Assembly (NCBI GenBank): GCA_902781705.1
Contig: CACZKE010000011.1
Location: forward strand, 26,168-90,167
Source of the DNA: an uncultured Bacteroidia bacterium
GTDB lineage: Bacteria > Bacteroidota > Bacteroidia > Bacteroidales > UBA932
Length of the DNA: 64,000 nt
Reading direction: 5' to 3'
In this document: positions 56,134 through 63,947 of the stretch, one piece after another
Numbering within the stretch: the first letter of the stretch is position 1
Layout of the letters: each line of letters starts with the position of its first letter
Program-made: the position numbers and the translations under genes
The notes under the pieces: generated by a model
The model's database searches: none
Seen by the model: the letters and a program-made list of their open reading frames with translations, nothing else
Told to the model about the DNA's origin: nothing

Positions 56134-58064
56134 GACGCATCCTGGACAAGATACGGCGTTCCCTGTCGGCCCGGCTGAGTATCTGGGTGGTCCTGTTCTC
56201 CGCCATCATCCTGCTGGGCACACTGGGCTATTCAGCCCACGTTTCCCGTAACTATGTCCGGATGGAAGCCATCAAGCGGGCCAGTCAGGTGCTGGACAAT
56301 TCGGTCCTGCGGCTGGCCAATATCCTGGAGGACGTGGAACTGGCCGCCAACAACCTGGAATGGCTGGTATACCGTAACCTGGAAACGCCGGAGCGGATGG
56401 CGGACTACACCCGCAGCATCGTCGAAGGGACCCCGAGCCTGAGCGGCTGTTCCATCTCCTTCGAACCCGACTACTACCCGGGCCAGCGCTACTACTCCAT
56501 CTATTCCGGCCGCGTGGAGGATGATTCCATCACGACCATCCAGGAAGGGAACGACAACTACCAGTACTGGTACCTGGGCTGGTACCAGCTGCCCAAGCTC
56601 CTTCGGCAGCCCTGCTGGACCGAGCCCTACAGCGACTGGGAACAGGACGACGCCGCCGACCTGCAGACCCAGATGCTCGTCTCCTACTGCAAACCCCTGA
56701 CGGCCGGGGACGGTTCCTACATCGGCACCATTTCCCTGGACATTTCCCTCAAATGGCTGTCGGAGACGCTCGCCTCCGTCCAGCCCTATCCGCATTCCTA
56801 CGTCGTCCTCGTGAGCCGGGGCGGCACCTACCTCGTGCACCCCGACCCCGACAAACTCTTCTACGAGACCGTCTTCACCCCGACCTTGACCGGCCAGGAA
56901 CCGGCCCTGGAGGCCCTGGGAAGGTCCATGGTGGGCCTGGAGGAGGGAATCCGGACCCTCGAAATCGACGGACAGAAGAGCTACGTCTTCTACACCCCGC
57001 TCAAGTCCACGGGCTGGAGCATGGGCATCGTGTGCCCGGAGCGGGATATCTTCGGCGGGTTCAAGCGGCTCCGGCGGCTGGTCATCGGCCTGGGCCTCCT
57101 GGGCCTCCTCCTGATGTTTCTCGTGTGCTTCCGGGTCATCCGGAAGACCCTCCGACCGCTGAGCAACCTGGCGGTCCAGGCGGGGAACATTGCCGACGGC
57201 CACTTCGACACCGCCCTTCCCGAGACGCCCCGCGAGGACGAGATCGGCACCCTCACGCGCTCGTTCTCCCACATGCAGTCGTCCCTGGTTTCGTACATCG
57301 ACGAACTCCAGCGCACTACGGCCAAGCGTGAGCGTATCGAGGGTGAACTGCAGGTGGCCCGTAATATCCAGCAGGGATTGATTCCCAGGACCTTCCCGAC
57401 CCGGGCGGACATTGACCTGTACGGGGAGATGATTCCGGCGAAGGAGGTGGGCGGCGACCTGTATGACTTCTTCCTCCAGAACGGCCGGCTATACTTCTGC
57501 ATCGGCGACGTAAGCGGAAAGGGTGTGCCTGCGAGTCTTCTGATGGCCATGACGCGGACCGTTTTCCGCGTGGCCGTCCAGAAGGCCCCCGCCGTCACGG
57601 ACATCGCCCGGGAACTGAACGAGGCCCTTTCTGCGGACAACGAACAACTCATGTTCGTGACGATGTTCCTCGGGGTCATCGACCTGAAGACAGGCGAGAT
57701 GAACTATTGCAACTGCGGCCACAATCCGCCAGCCGTCCTCCATGCCGACGGAAAGGCTTCTTTCGTCGAAGGTGAACCCAACGTCCCGCTGGGCGTCGAA
57801 CCGGCCTATGTGTTCAGGGGCGGGGTCGTGCATGACGTCCGCGGCATTCCCTTCCTGATTTACACCGACGGCCTGAACGAGGCTGAGAACGCCGACCATG
57901 AACCCTTTGGCAACGACCGTCTCCTGGAGGTCATGGGCAGTGCCCCTTACCAGGACGCAGCGGAAATGATCGTCCGCCTGAATGAGGCGGTCAAGGCCCA
58001 TGTCGCCGGAGCGGAAGCCAGCGACGACCTTACGATGATGTGTATCCGGATTCGGAAACCGTGA
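56130..58064 (+). CDS. Cache-HAMP-PP2C (RsbU/SpoIIE-type) membrane phosphatase
   Basis: A 644-residue receptor. One transmembrane helix (SIWVVLFSAIILLGTLGYSA), an extracytoplasmic double-Cache-like domain (about 40-300), a second helix (LVIGLGLLGLLLMFLVCFRV), HAMP (RPLSNLAVQAGNIADGHFD), a short coiled coil (LQVARNIQQGLIP) and a PPM phosphatase with AKEVGGDLYDFF, IGDVSGKGVPASLLM, GHNPP, YTDGLNEAEN and ASDDLTMM. It probably dephosphorylates an anti-anti-sigma partner; none is encoded nearby. Confidence 0.9.
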   Translation: MRRILDKIRRSLSARLSIWVVLFSAIILLGTLGYSAHVSRNYVRMEAIKRASQVLDNSVLRLANILEDVELAANNLEWLVYRNLETPERMADYTRSIVEGTPSLSGCSISFEPDYYPGQRYYSIYSGRVEDDSITTIQEGNDNYQYWYLGWYQLPKLLRQPCWTEPYSDWEQDDAADLQTQMLVSYCKPLTAGDGSYIGTISLDISLKWLSETLASVQPYPHSYVVLVSRGGTYLVHPDPDKLFYETVFTPTLTGQEPALEALGRSMVGLEEGIRTLEIDGQKSYVFYTPLKSTGWSMGIVCPERDIFGGFKRLRRLVIGLGLLGLLLMFLVCFRVIRKTLRPLSNLAVQAGNIADGHFDTALPETPREDEIGTLTRSFSHMQSSLVSYIDELQRTTAKRERIEGELQVARNIQQGLIPRTFPTRADIDLYGEMIPAKEVGGDLYDFFLQNGRLYFCIGDVSGKGVPASLLMAMTRTVFRVAVQKAPAVTDIARELNEALSADNEQLMFVTMFLGVIDLKTGEMNYCNCGHNPPAVLHADGKASFVEGEPNVPLGVEPAYVFRGGVVHDVRGIPFLIYTDGLNEAENADHEPFGNDRLLEVMGSAPYQDAAEMIVRLNEAVKAHVAGAEASDDLTMMCIRIRKP

Positions 58065-58131
58065 ATCCCTTGAAAACGGGCTCAGGCCTTCCTCACCGGG
58101 ATTTCGTCGGGCTGCGCCCGCCGACATCCCT

Positions 58132-58153
58132 GCCCCGCTGCGCGGGGCTTTGC
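58132..58153 (+). terminator. terminator after the phosphatase gene
   Basis: A short GC hairpin (CCCCGC..GCGGGG near 58134-58147) is followed by CTTTGC. Two weaker inverted repeats (around 58105-58127) precede it. Confidence 0.5.
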
Positions 58154-58164
58154 AAAACAAAAAA

Positions 58165-58199
58165 AGAATCAGCGCTCAAGTAAACTTGGCGCTGATTCT
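58165..58199 (-). terminator. terminator of tRNA-Ser(CGA)
   Basis: Arms AGAATCAGCGC (58165-58175) and their complement (58189-58199) are perfect. The minus strand continues into seven T residues. Confidence 0.85.
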
Positions 58200-58211
58200 C
58201 TTTTCGTTTTG

Positions 58212-58298
58212 CGGTGAGGAAGGGATTCGAACCCCCGGTACGCGCAAACGTACACCTGTTTTCGAGGCAGGCTCCTTCAACCACTCGGACACCTCACC
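58212..58298 (-). tRNA. tRNA-Ser (anticodon CGA)
   Basis: An 87-nt class II tRNA on the minus strand. The acceptor pairs GGTGAGG with CCTCACC, the anticodon loop is CTCGAAA, there is a long variable arm, and the T loop is TTCGAAT. No CCA is encoded. Confidence 0.93.
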
Positions 58299-58310
58299 GG
58301 ATTGGGGCAG

Positions 58311-58341
58311 CAAAGTTACGATTTAATTCACAAAATCGCAA
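58311..58341 (-). promoter_or_regulatory. tRNA-Ser(CGA) promoter
   Basis: The minus strand reads TAACTTTG (58311-58318) with TTG (58339-58341) 20 nt upstream. Confidence 0.72.
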
Positions 58342-58381
58342 ACTACGGAGCGGGAAGCGCTCCGTGAGGCCCCGGGGAGCG

Positions 58382-58567
58382 CTACTTGAACCACTCGGTG
58401 AGGTGGTCTTTCGCGTAGAGGTAATACACGGCGAGGCCGATCCAACTGGTGCAGAGCACGAGGACGGCGGTGATGACCTTTCCGATGACGGAGATCGGTT
58501 TCTTGAGGATGTCGATGACGGCGAGAACGGAGAGGACGACACCGGCGATGTAGATGATAGTACCCAT
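58382..58567 (-). CDS. small two-helix membrane protein
   Basis: A 61-residue protein of two hydrophobic helices (TIIYIAGVVLSVLAVIDIL and VITAVLVLCTSWIGLAVYYL) with a short polar end. It resembles small PLDc_N-type membrane proteins, but the function is unknown. It has its own promoter. Confidence 0.7.
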   Translation of the reverse strand: MGTIIYIAGVVLSVLAVIDILKKPISVIGKVITAVLVLCTSWIGLAVYYLYAKDHLTEWFK

Positions 58568-58597
58568 TTTGTTAAGCGTTTAAAGGTTCACTGACCC

Positions 58598-58627
58598 CAA
58601 AATTACAAAAAAGCCGCGAAATACCAA
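58598..58627 (-). promoter_or_regulatory. promoter of the small membrane protein gene
   Basis: The minus strand reads TAATTTTG (58598-58605) with TTG (58625-58627) 19 nt upstream, lying between nhaC and this gene. Confidence 0.7.
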
Positions 58628-58644
58628 ACGCTTACCCCGGAAAA

Positions 58645-60087
58645 TCAACCACGGGCCTTCCGCACGATCTTCCACCCGATGGCGGCGATGGTGATGGACA
58701 TCAGGGGGCTGATGAGGTTGAACAGGCACCAGGGGGCATAGGTCCATGTGGGCACGGACAGGATGGTGGCCTGGGTCATGCCGCAACTGGACCAGGGATA
58801 GAGCGGGGAGGTGACGGTGGCGGAGTCTTCCACGGTGCGGCTGAGCAGGCGGTCTTCATACCCCTCTTGCTTGAATGTCTCCCTGAAGATGTTGGATGTC
58901 AACAGGATGGACAGGTACTGGTCCGAGACGATGCCGTTGAGGGCGGTGCCGGTGACGGCCGTGGAGGCGACGAGGCCGGTCCGGGTTCGGGTAAGGGGCT
59001 TGAGGAGGCCGGCGAGGTGGGCGATCATGCCGCTGGCCTGCATGCAGGCGCCGTAGCACATGGCGCAGAGGATGAGGAAGACAGTGTTGAGCATGCCCAA
59101 CATGCCGCGGGAGGATACGAGGCTGTCCACTTCGGGATGGCCGGTTTCCAGCGTAATGGTGTTGTAGATGCTTTCCACCGTGCCGGCGAGGAGGACGCGT
59201 GCGCGGGAGCCCTCGGTGACTTTACTGCCGATTCCGCTGATGATATCGGGCTGGAAGATGAGGGCGGCGACAGCGGCGGCGAGGACGGAGATGGCGAGGA
59301 CGGGCAGTGCCGGCATCCGTTTCAGGATCAGGACGACCGTCAGGACGGGGACCAGCATGAGCCAGGGCGTGATGTGGAATTTATCGGATAACACGCTGGT
59401 ATAGAGGTCGATCTGGGACGCATCGGCCCCGTCGTGGGAGAGTCCGAGGATGGTAAATACGATGAGGGTAATCACCATCGACGGGACCGTCGTATAGAAC
59501 ATGTACCGGATGTGGGTGAACAGCGGTACCTGATTGACCGAGGAGGCCATCACCGTCGTATCCGACAGGGGAGAGATCTTGTCGCCGAAGTAGGCGCCGG
59601 AGATGATGGCGCCGGCGATCATTCCGTCGGAGAATCCTTCGGCCTTGCCGATGCCCAGCAGGGCCACGCCGATGGTGGCGATGGTAGTCCACGAACTGCC
59701 GGTCATGACCGAGACGACGGCGCAGATGACGCAGGCCGTGAGGAGGAACACTTTGGGGTTGATGAGTTGCACGCCGTAATAGATGAAGGCGGGGACGATG
59801 CCGCTCATGGTCCAGGTGCCCGATACGCCGCCGATGAGGAAAAGGATGAGGGTCGCGCCGGCGATGTCGCTGAAATTCTGTTTGATAGCGGCCTCGAAGT
59901 CCTTCCAGGGCGTCTTGAATGCAAGGGTGGCGATGAGGACGGCCACGCCGGCCGAGGCGAGCAGGGCCACCTGACTGGCTCCGAGGATGGAGTCGGCGCC
60001 GAAGATGCCGATGTTCACGGCCAGCAGCGCCACGAGGACGAGGACCGGGATGAGGGAGAGGAGGGTCTTCGGAAGGGGATGCTTCAT
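58645..60087 (-). CDS. nhaC: NhaC family Na+/H+ antiporter
   Basis: A 480-residue inner-membrane antiporter with about twelve helices. Typical segments: TGSSWTTIATIGVALLGIG, GAIISGAYFGDKISPLSDTT, TGTALNGIVSDQYLSILL and TSPLYPWSSCGMTQA. The start at MKHPLPKTLLSLIP was chosen; upstream frame overlaps the divergent gene. It exchanges sodium for protons to control pH and salt. Confidence 0.92.
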   Translation of the reverse strand: MKHPLPKTLLSLIPVLVLVALLAVNIGIFGADSILGASQVALLASAGVAVLIATLAFKTPWKDFEAAIKQNFSDIAGATLILFLIGGVSGTWTMSGIVPAFIYYGVQLINPKVFLLTACVICAVVSVMTGSSWTTIATIGVALLGIGKAEGFSDGMIAGAIISGAYFGDKISPLSDTTVMASSVNQVPLFTHIRYMFYTTVPSMVITLIVFTILGLSHDGADASQIDLYTSVLSDKFHITPWLMLVPVLTVVLILKRMPALPVLAISVLAAAVAALIFQPDIISGIGSKVTEGSRARVLLAGTVESIYNTITLETGHPEVDSLVSSRGMLGMLNTVFLILCAMCYGACMQASGMIAHLAGLLKPLTRTRTGLVASTAVTGTALNGIVSDQYLSILLTSNIFRETFKQEGYEDRLLSRTVEDSATVTSPLYPWSSCGMTQATILSVPTWTYAPWCLFNLISPLMSITIAAIGWKIVRKARG

Positions 60088-60109
60088 CGTTGTCCGTTCT
60101 ATACGGGCG

Positions 60110-60137
60110 CAAAGATACGAAAATTTGCGTATCTTTG
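60110..60137. promoter_or_regulatory. divergent promoters formed by one palindrome
   Basis: The sequence CAAAGATACG, 8 nt, CGTATCTTTG is a perfect 10-bp inverted repeat. Each arm is the -7 element (TATCTTTG) of one divergent gene: nhaC on the minus strand and the NlpC/P60 gene on the plus strand. The plus element ends 5 nt before the ATG. Confidence 0.7.
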
Positions 60138-60142
60138 AGGAT

Positions 60143-61084
60143 ATGAAAAAAGGATTGACCGTTTTGTGTGCGCTCCTGGTGGGGATCGCTGCCCTGGCGC
60201 AGGAGTATGGCGTCGTGAACATCTCGGTGTGCAACGTACGGCTGACGCCGGACTATGACGCCGTGATGGACTCCCAGGCCCTCCTGGGGACGCCGGTGCA
60301 TATCCTCCAGCGCAGCGAGAAGAATGACTGGCCCGAGGTCCGCACCCCGGACGACTATACCGGCTGGGTCCATAAGGACGCCATCACCCCGCTCTCTTTC
60401 GAGCAGTACCATGCCTGGAACGCCGCACCCAAGATCATCGTCACGGCTCTCCACGGGGTGGTTTATGCCGATACCCGCTCCAAGGCCACGCTCTCCGATG
60501 TCGTCGCCGGAGACCGCCTCCTGGACCTGGGGCGTAAGGGCAGGTATTTCCGTGTCGGCTTCCCCGACGGACGCACCGGCTACCTGGAACGGGACTTCGC
60601 GCAGACGGAATCCGCCTGGCGCAAAGGCCTGCAGCAGACGCCGGAGGCCATCCTGACTACCGCGTTGACCATGAACGGTTTCCCGTATGTATGGGCAGGG
60701 ATGTCTCCGAACGGGATGGATTGCAGCGGTTTTGTCCGGACGGTCCTTTTCATGCACGACATCATCATCCCGCGGAACGCCTCGCAGCAGGCGAAGGTAG
60801 GGGAGCGGATCTTCGGTACGGAGGACCTGCTGCCGGGGGACCTCGTTTTCTTCGGCCGGAACGATACCGCCGCCCCCAAGGTGTCCCATGTGGGTATCTA
60901 CCTGGGCGAGGGGCGTTTCATCCATTCGCTGGGGCTGGTGAAAATCGGCAGTTTCCGCGCCGACGACCCTTTGTACGATGCCTATAATACCGGCCGGTAC
61001 CTTTTCGGCGGCCGGGTCCTTCCCTTTGTCGATAAGCAGGAGGGGGTGAATACGACTTTGACCAATCCTTTTTATCAGGAATAG
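60143..61084 (+). CDS. SH3-NlpC/P60 murein peptide hydrolase
   Basis: A 313-residue exported protein (signal KKGLTVLCALLVGIAALAQ). Two bacterial SH3-like regions (about 20-190) precede an NlpC/P60 domain with catalytic Cys in NGMDCSGFVRTVLF, His in KVSHVGIYLGEGRFIHS and a third polar residue downstream. This matches gamma-D-glutamyl-L-diamino acid endopeptidases of the YkfC type. Four nt separate it from the epimerase gene, whose substrate it would release. Confidence 0.9.
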   Translation: MKKGLTVLCALLVGIAALAQEYGVVNISVCNVRLTPDYDAVMDSQALLGTPVHILQRSEKNDWPEVRTPDDYTGWVHKDAITPLSFEQYHAWNAAPKIIVTALHGVVYADTRSKATLSDVVAGDRLLDLGRKGRYFRVGFPDGRTGYLERDFAQTESAWRKGLQQTPEAILTTALTMNGFPYVWAGMSPNGMDCSGFVRTVLFMHDIIIPRNASQQAKVGERIFGTEDLLPGDLVFFGRNDTAAPKVSHVGIYLGEGRFIHSLGLVKIGSFRADDPLYDAYNTGRYLFGGRVLPFVDKQEGVNTTLTNPFYQE

Positions 61085-61088
61085 CCCT

Positions 61089-62258
61089 ATGAAACAGAGC
61101 AGACGTGACTTTCTTCGGGTTGCGGGCCTCGCGGCCGTGGGCGCGGGCCTGGCCATCGGCTGCGGCCAGCGGAAGCGGGTAGAGGAGCCGGTGGGGGAAG
61201 AACCCCTGGGCGAGGAACCCGTAGTGGCCGGACCGAAGCGCATGAAACTGCGCTTCTATCCGTACGAACTGCAACTCCAGCACACGTTCACCGTCTCTTC
61301 CTATAGTCGGAATACGACGCCAGGCGTGCAGGTGGAAATTGACTATCAGGGATTTACCGGTTATGGCGAGGCCTCCATGCCGCCCTATCTGGGGCAGAGC
61401 GTGGAGTCGGTGACGGCCTTCCTCCAGCAGGTGGACCTGGAGCAGTTTGCCGATCCTTTCTGCCTGGAGGACATCCTCGAGTACGTGGACAGCCTGTCCC
61501 CTGGTGATACGGCAGCGAAGGCGGCCGTGGACATCGCCCTGCATGACCTCGTGGGCAAGATGCTGGGCGCTCCGTGGTACAGGATCTGGGGCTATGACGC
61601 GGCCAAGGCGCCGTCCACCACTTTCACCATCGGCATTGACACGCCAGAGGTGATGAAGGAGAAGACGCTGGAGTGCGCCGGACGGTTCAACATCCTGAAA
61701 GTCAAGTTGGGAACCGACCGCGACAAAGAAATCATCGAGACCATCCGCTCGGTCACCGACCTCCCGCTCGCCGTGGACGTGAACCAGGGTTGGGGCGAAC
61801 GCTTCCAGGCGCTGGACATGATCTACTGGCTCAAGGAACACGGTGTCGTGATGGTGGAGCAGCCCCTTGCCATCGGCCGCTACGACGACCAGGCCTGGCT
61901 CAACGAGCGCAGTCCGCTGCCCATCTTTGCCGACGAATCCGTCCAGCGCCTCCCCGACGTTCCGCGGATGCATGGGCTTTTCTCCGGTATCAACATCAAA
62001 CTCATGAAATGCACCGGCCTCCGTGAGGCGCACCGGATGGTGGAACTCGCCCGCGCCCTGGGCATGAAGGTCATGCTCGGCTGCATGACCGAAACCTCCT
62101 GCGCCGTCTCCGCCGCCGCCCAACTCTCCCCGGCCGCCGACTTCGCCGACCTGGACGGCAACCTCCTCATCTCCAACGACTTATTTTCCGGCGTCACCGT
62201 CGTAGACGGCAAACTCACCCTCCCCTCCGCCCCCGGTATCGGCGTCTTGAAGCTTTAG
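61089..62258 (+). CDS. L-Ala-D/L-Glu epimerase, exported lipoprotein form
   Basis: A 389-residue enolase-superfamily enzyme. The N terminus carries a twin-arginine signal (SRRDFLRVAGLAAVGAGLAIGC) that also fits a lipobox. The barrel shows the catalytic lysines ILKVKLG and INIKLMK and metal ligands DVNQGWGE, VEQPL and FADES. With the NlpC/P60 hydrolase it should recycle murein peptides by converting L-Ala-D-Glu to L-Ala-L-Glu. A periplasmic location is less common for this family. Confidence 0.88.
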   Translation: MKQSRRDFLRVAGLAAVGAGLAIGCGQRKRVEEPVGEEPLGEEPVVAGPKRMKLRFYPYELQLQHTFTVSSYSRNTTPGVQVEIDYQGFTGYGEASMPPYLGQSVESVTAFLQQVDLEQFADPFCLEDILEYVDSLSPGDTAAKAAVDIALHDLVGKMLGAPWYRIWGYDAAKAPSTTFTIGIDTPEVMKEKTLECAGRFNILKVKLGTDRDKEIIETIRSVTDLPLAVDVNQGWGERFQALDMIYWLKEHGVVMVEQPLAIGRYDDQAWLNERSPLPIFADESVQRLPDVPRMHGLFSGINIKLMKCTGLREAHRMVELARALGMKVMLGCMTETSCAVSAAAQLSPAADFADLDGNLLISNDLFSGVTVVDGKLTLPSAPGIGVLKL

Positions 62259-62280
62259 CGCTTCGTGCTCCTCCCTTCGG

Positions 62281-62434
62281 TGCACCTCCTTTCGGTGCAC
62301 CTCTTGAAACCTACTTCCCTCACTTACAGCGCTTTAGCTTACGAGAGGTGCACATCCCGGTGCACCTCTTGAATCCTACTCACCTCACTTACAGCGCTTT
62401 AGCATATGAGAGGTGCACATCCCGGTGCACCTCT
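62281..62434. repeat. left hairpin array of RAYT 2 (65-nt period)
   Basis: Complete hairpins at 62344-62369 and 62409-62434 have 10-bp arms AGAGGTGCAC and GTGCACCTCT with loop ATCCCG. A degenerate unit precedes them (right arms near 62280 and at 62295-62304). Right arms at 62295, 62360 and 62425 are spaced exactly 65 nt. The spacers (TTGAATCC to TTTAGCATATG) are conserved within this array but differ from those of the right array. Confidence 0.88.
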
Positions 62435-62442
62435 TAAGTTTG

Positions 62443-63360
62443 TCATTCCATATGCAGAAACCGCTTGATCTGCCCAATCGACGCACCGGTCAGCTTGCGA
62501 AGCCGGTCGGCAATCTGCCGTTTTTGTTCATCAGGCGCAAGGATGATGCTGCGGGGATCATCGGCAAAACTGGAGTGGGCCGTGACTTCCAGCATCTTGA
62601 CGAAACCTTGGTGCGATTCCGGATCGAAGAACTCATTGATGTCGTATTCGCTGCCGGTATTTGAGTTGATGGCGAGGACCATGTCATCGTAACTTCTATA
62701 GAATCTGAGGAGCGCTTCTTTGTCAATGGGCAGATACAGCGAGATGATGAAGTCCAGCAGTTGCTCCTGCTCATCGGCCTCCAGGCCTTGGAACAGTCTG
62801 CGGACGACCGGATAGTCAAGATATTCATTCCGTGCATGATACAGGAAAGCCGTGTCCATCGACCCGAGCAATTTCTTCGAAGCGGACTTTCTGTCAATCT
62901 CCTTGGAGAAGGGATGTGTGCTGTCGATGTAGGCCAGGAAGTTCCAACGGTCCTGTTCTGCCCTGGCGAAAAGCTTCTTTTCCGCGGAGTTGTTGTAGTT
63001 GTACGCGATGCTGCTCCGCACTTCTTTGTCCTTCCGTTTGCTCGCATTGCCGAAAGCTTTCCAGAAAAGCGGCCCTTTTCTCCCGCTGTCCCGGTTGTAC
63101 GCCATTGCGAAGGTCGATGTGGTCACACCGACGAATTTTCCCATGGTCTCCTTGTCCTTAACCTTGATGAGGTGGTGGATATGGTCGAACATCAGGGCCA
63201 ATGCCAGGACGGTGACCTGATATTTTCGCGCCATCACTGCAAAGATGGTATAGTAAACCAGCCGGTCTTCCATCGTATAGAAAATAACGAAGTATTGAAG
63301 TGCCCGCACATAAATGTGCTGGAATGCATCCGGGTAGAATTTTCTTTCATGTCCCCTCAT
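62443..63360 (-). CDS. REP-associated tyrosine transposase (RAYT) 2
   Basis: A 305-residue Y1 transposase-like protein. The N terminus RKFYPDAFQHIYVRAL is typical of RAYT proteins. The HUH motif is in LMFDHIHHLIKV and a candidate tyrosine lies in SSIAYNYNNSAEKK. The C-terminal half (about 190-305) is a separate helical domain ending RQIADRLRKLTGASIGQIKRF, possibly helix-turn-helix. Base composition is less GC-rich than neighbouring genes, suggesting acquisition. The stop lies 9 nt from the left array. Confidence 0.85.
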   Translation of the reverse strand: MRGHERKFYPDAFQHIYVRALQYFVIFYTMEDRLVYYTIFAVMARKYQVTVLALALMFDHIHHLIKVKDKETMGKFVGVTTSTFAMAYNRDSGRKGPLFWKAFGNASKRKDKEVRSSIAYNYNNSAEKKLFARAEQDRWNFLAYIDSTHPFSKEIDRKSASKKLLGSMDTAFLYHARNEYLDYPVVRRLFQGLEADEQEQLLDFIISLYLPIDKEALLRFYRSYDDMVLAINSNTGSEYDINEFFDPESHQGFVKMLEVTAHSSFADDPRSIILAPDEQKRQIADRLRKLTGASIGQIKRFLHME

Positions 63361-63510
63361 AGCCGTTCTATTTTGTCGGCAAGATAGGTTATACTTTGCG
63401 ATTTATCGTGTTGTTTTATCCATCTTGTGTTGTTTCAGTATGCAAATTAATGAATTCTTATCCTCCTTGTGCTTTTTATTGATTTGAGTAGGAGCGCTTC
63501 GCTGATTTCG
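63361..63510. other. AT-rich spacer upstream of RAYT 2
   Basis: About 150 nt of AT-rich DNA between the RAYT 2 start and the right array. Only a weak minus-strand element (TTAATTTG, one mismatch to TAnnTTTG, near 63443-63450) could serve as a promoter. I see nothing else. Confidence 0.5.
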
Positions 63511-63859
63511 GAGGTGCACATCTTGGTGCACCTCCGAAAAGGGAACGCGTTGTGTATCAGCCAGATGGGTTTCAAGAGGTGCACATCATGGTGCACCTCC
63601 GGAAAGTGAACGCGTTGTGTATCAGTCAGATGGGTTTCAAGAGGTGCACATCTTGGTGCACCTCCGGAAAGGGAACGCGTTGAGCATCAGCCAGATGGGT
63701 TTCAAGAGGTGCACATCTTGGTGCACCTCCGAAAAGTGAACGCGTTGTGTATCAGCCAGATGGGTTTCAAGAGGTGCACATCATGGTGCACCTCCGGAAA
63801 GTGAACGCGTTGTGTATCAGCCAGATGGGTTTCAAGAGGTGCACATCTTGGTGCACCTC
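63511..63859. repeat. right hairpin array of RAYT 2 (six units, 65-nt period)
   Basis: Six 24-nt hairpins start at 63511, 63576, 63641, 63706, 63771 and 63836, exactly 65 nt apart. Each reads GAGGTGCAC, ATCTTG or ATCATG, GTGCACCTC. The 41-nt spacers are nearly identical (containing GAACGCGTTGTGTATCAG and CCAGATGGGTTTCAA), so this is a tandem repeat rather than a CRISPR array. Confidence 0.93.
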
Positions 63860-63901
63860 TTGAAGGGGAAGCGGCGGGCAATAAAAAAAGACCACCCGGA
63901 A

Positions 63902-63947
63902 TGACATGAACCCCGAAAGTTAGACAAAAAACTTTCGGGGTTTTGTT
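63902..63947 (+). mobile_element. left end of an IS3/IS150-like insertion sequence
   Basis: TGACATGAACCCCGAAAG is followed by TTAGACAAAAAACTTTCGGGG. Ends of this form (hairpin with AGTTAGACAAAAAACTTT directly before the transposase start) are typical of IS150-group elements. The element continues past the window. Confidence 0.65.

Noticed and set aside
63511-63859. CRISPR-like array of palindromic repeats
   Set aside because: The 41-nt spacers are nearly identical to each other, period is fixed at 65 nt and no cas genes are present; it is a tandem RAYT-type hairpin array.
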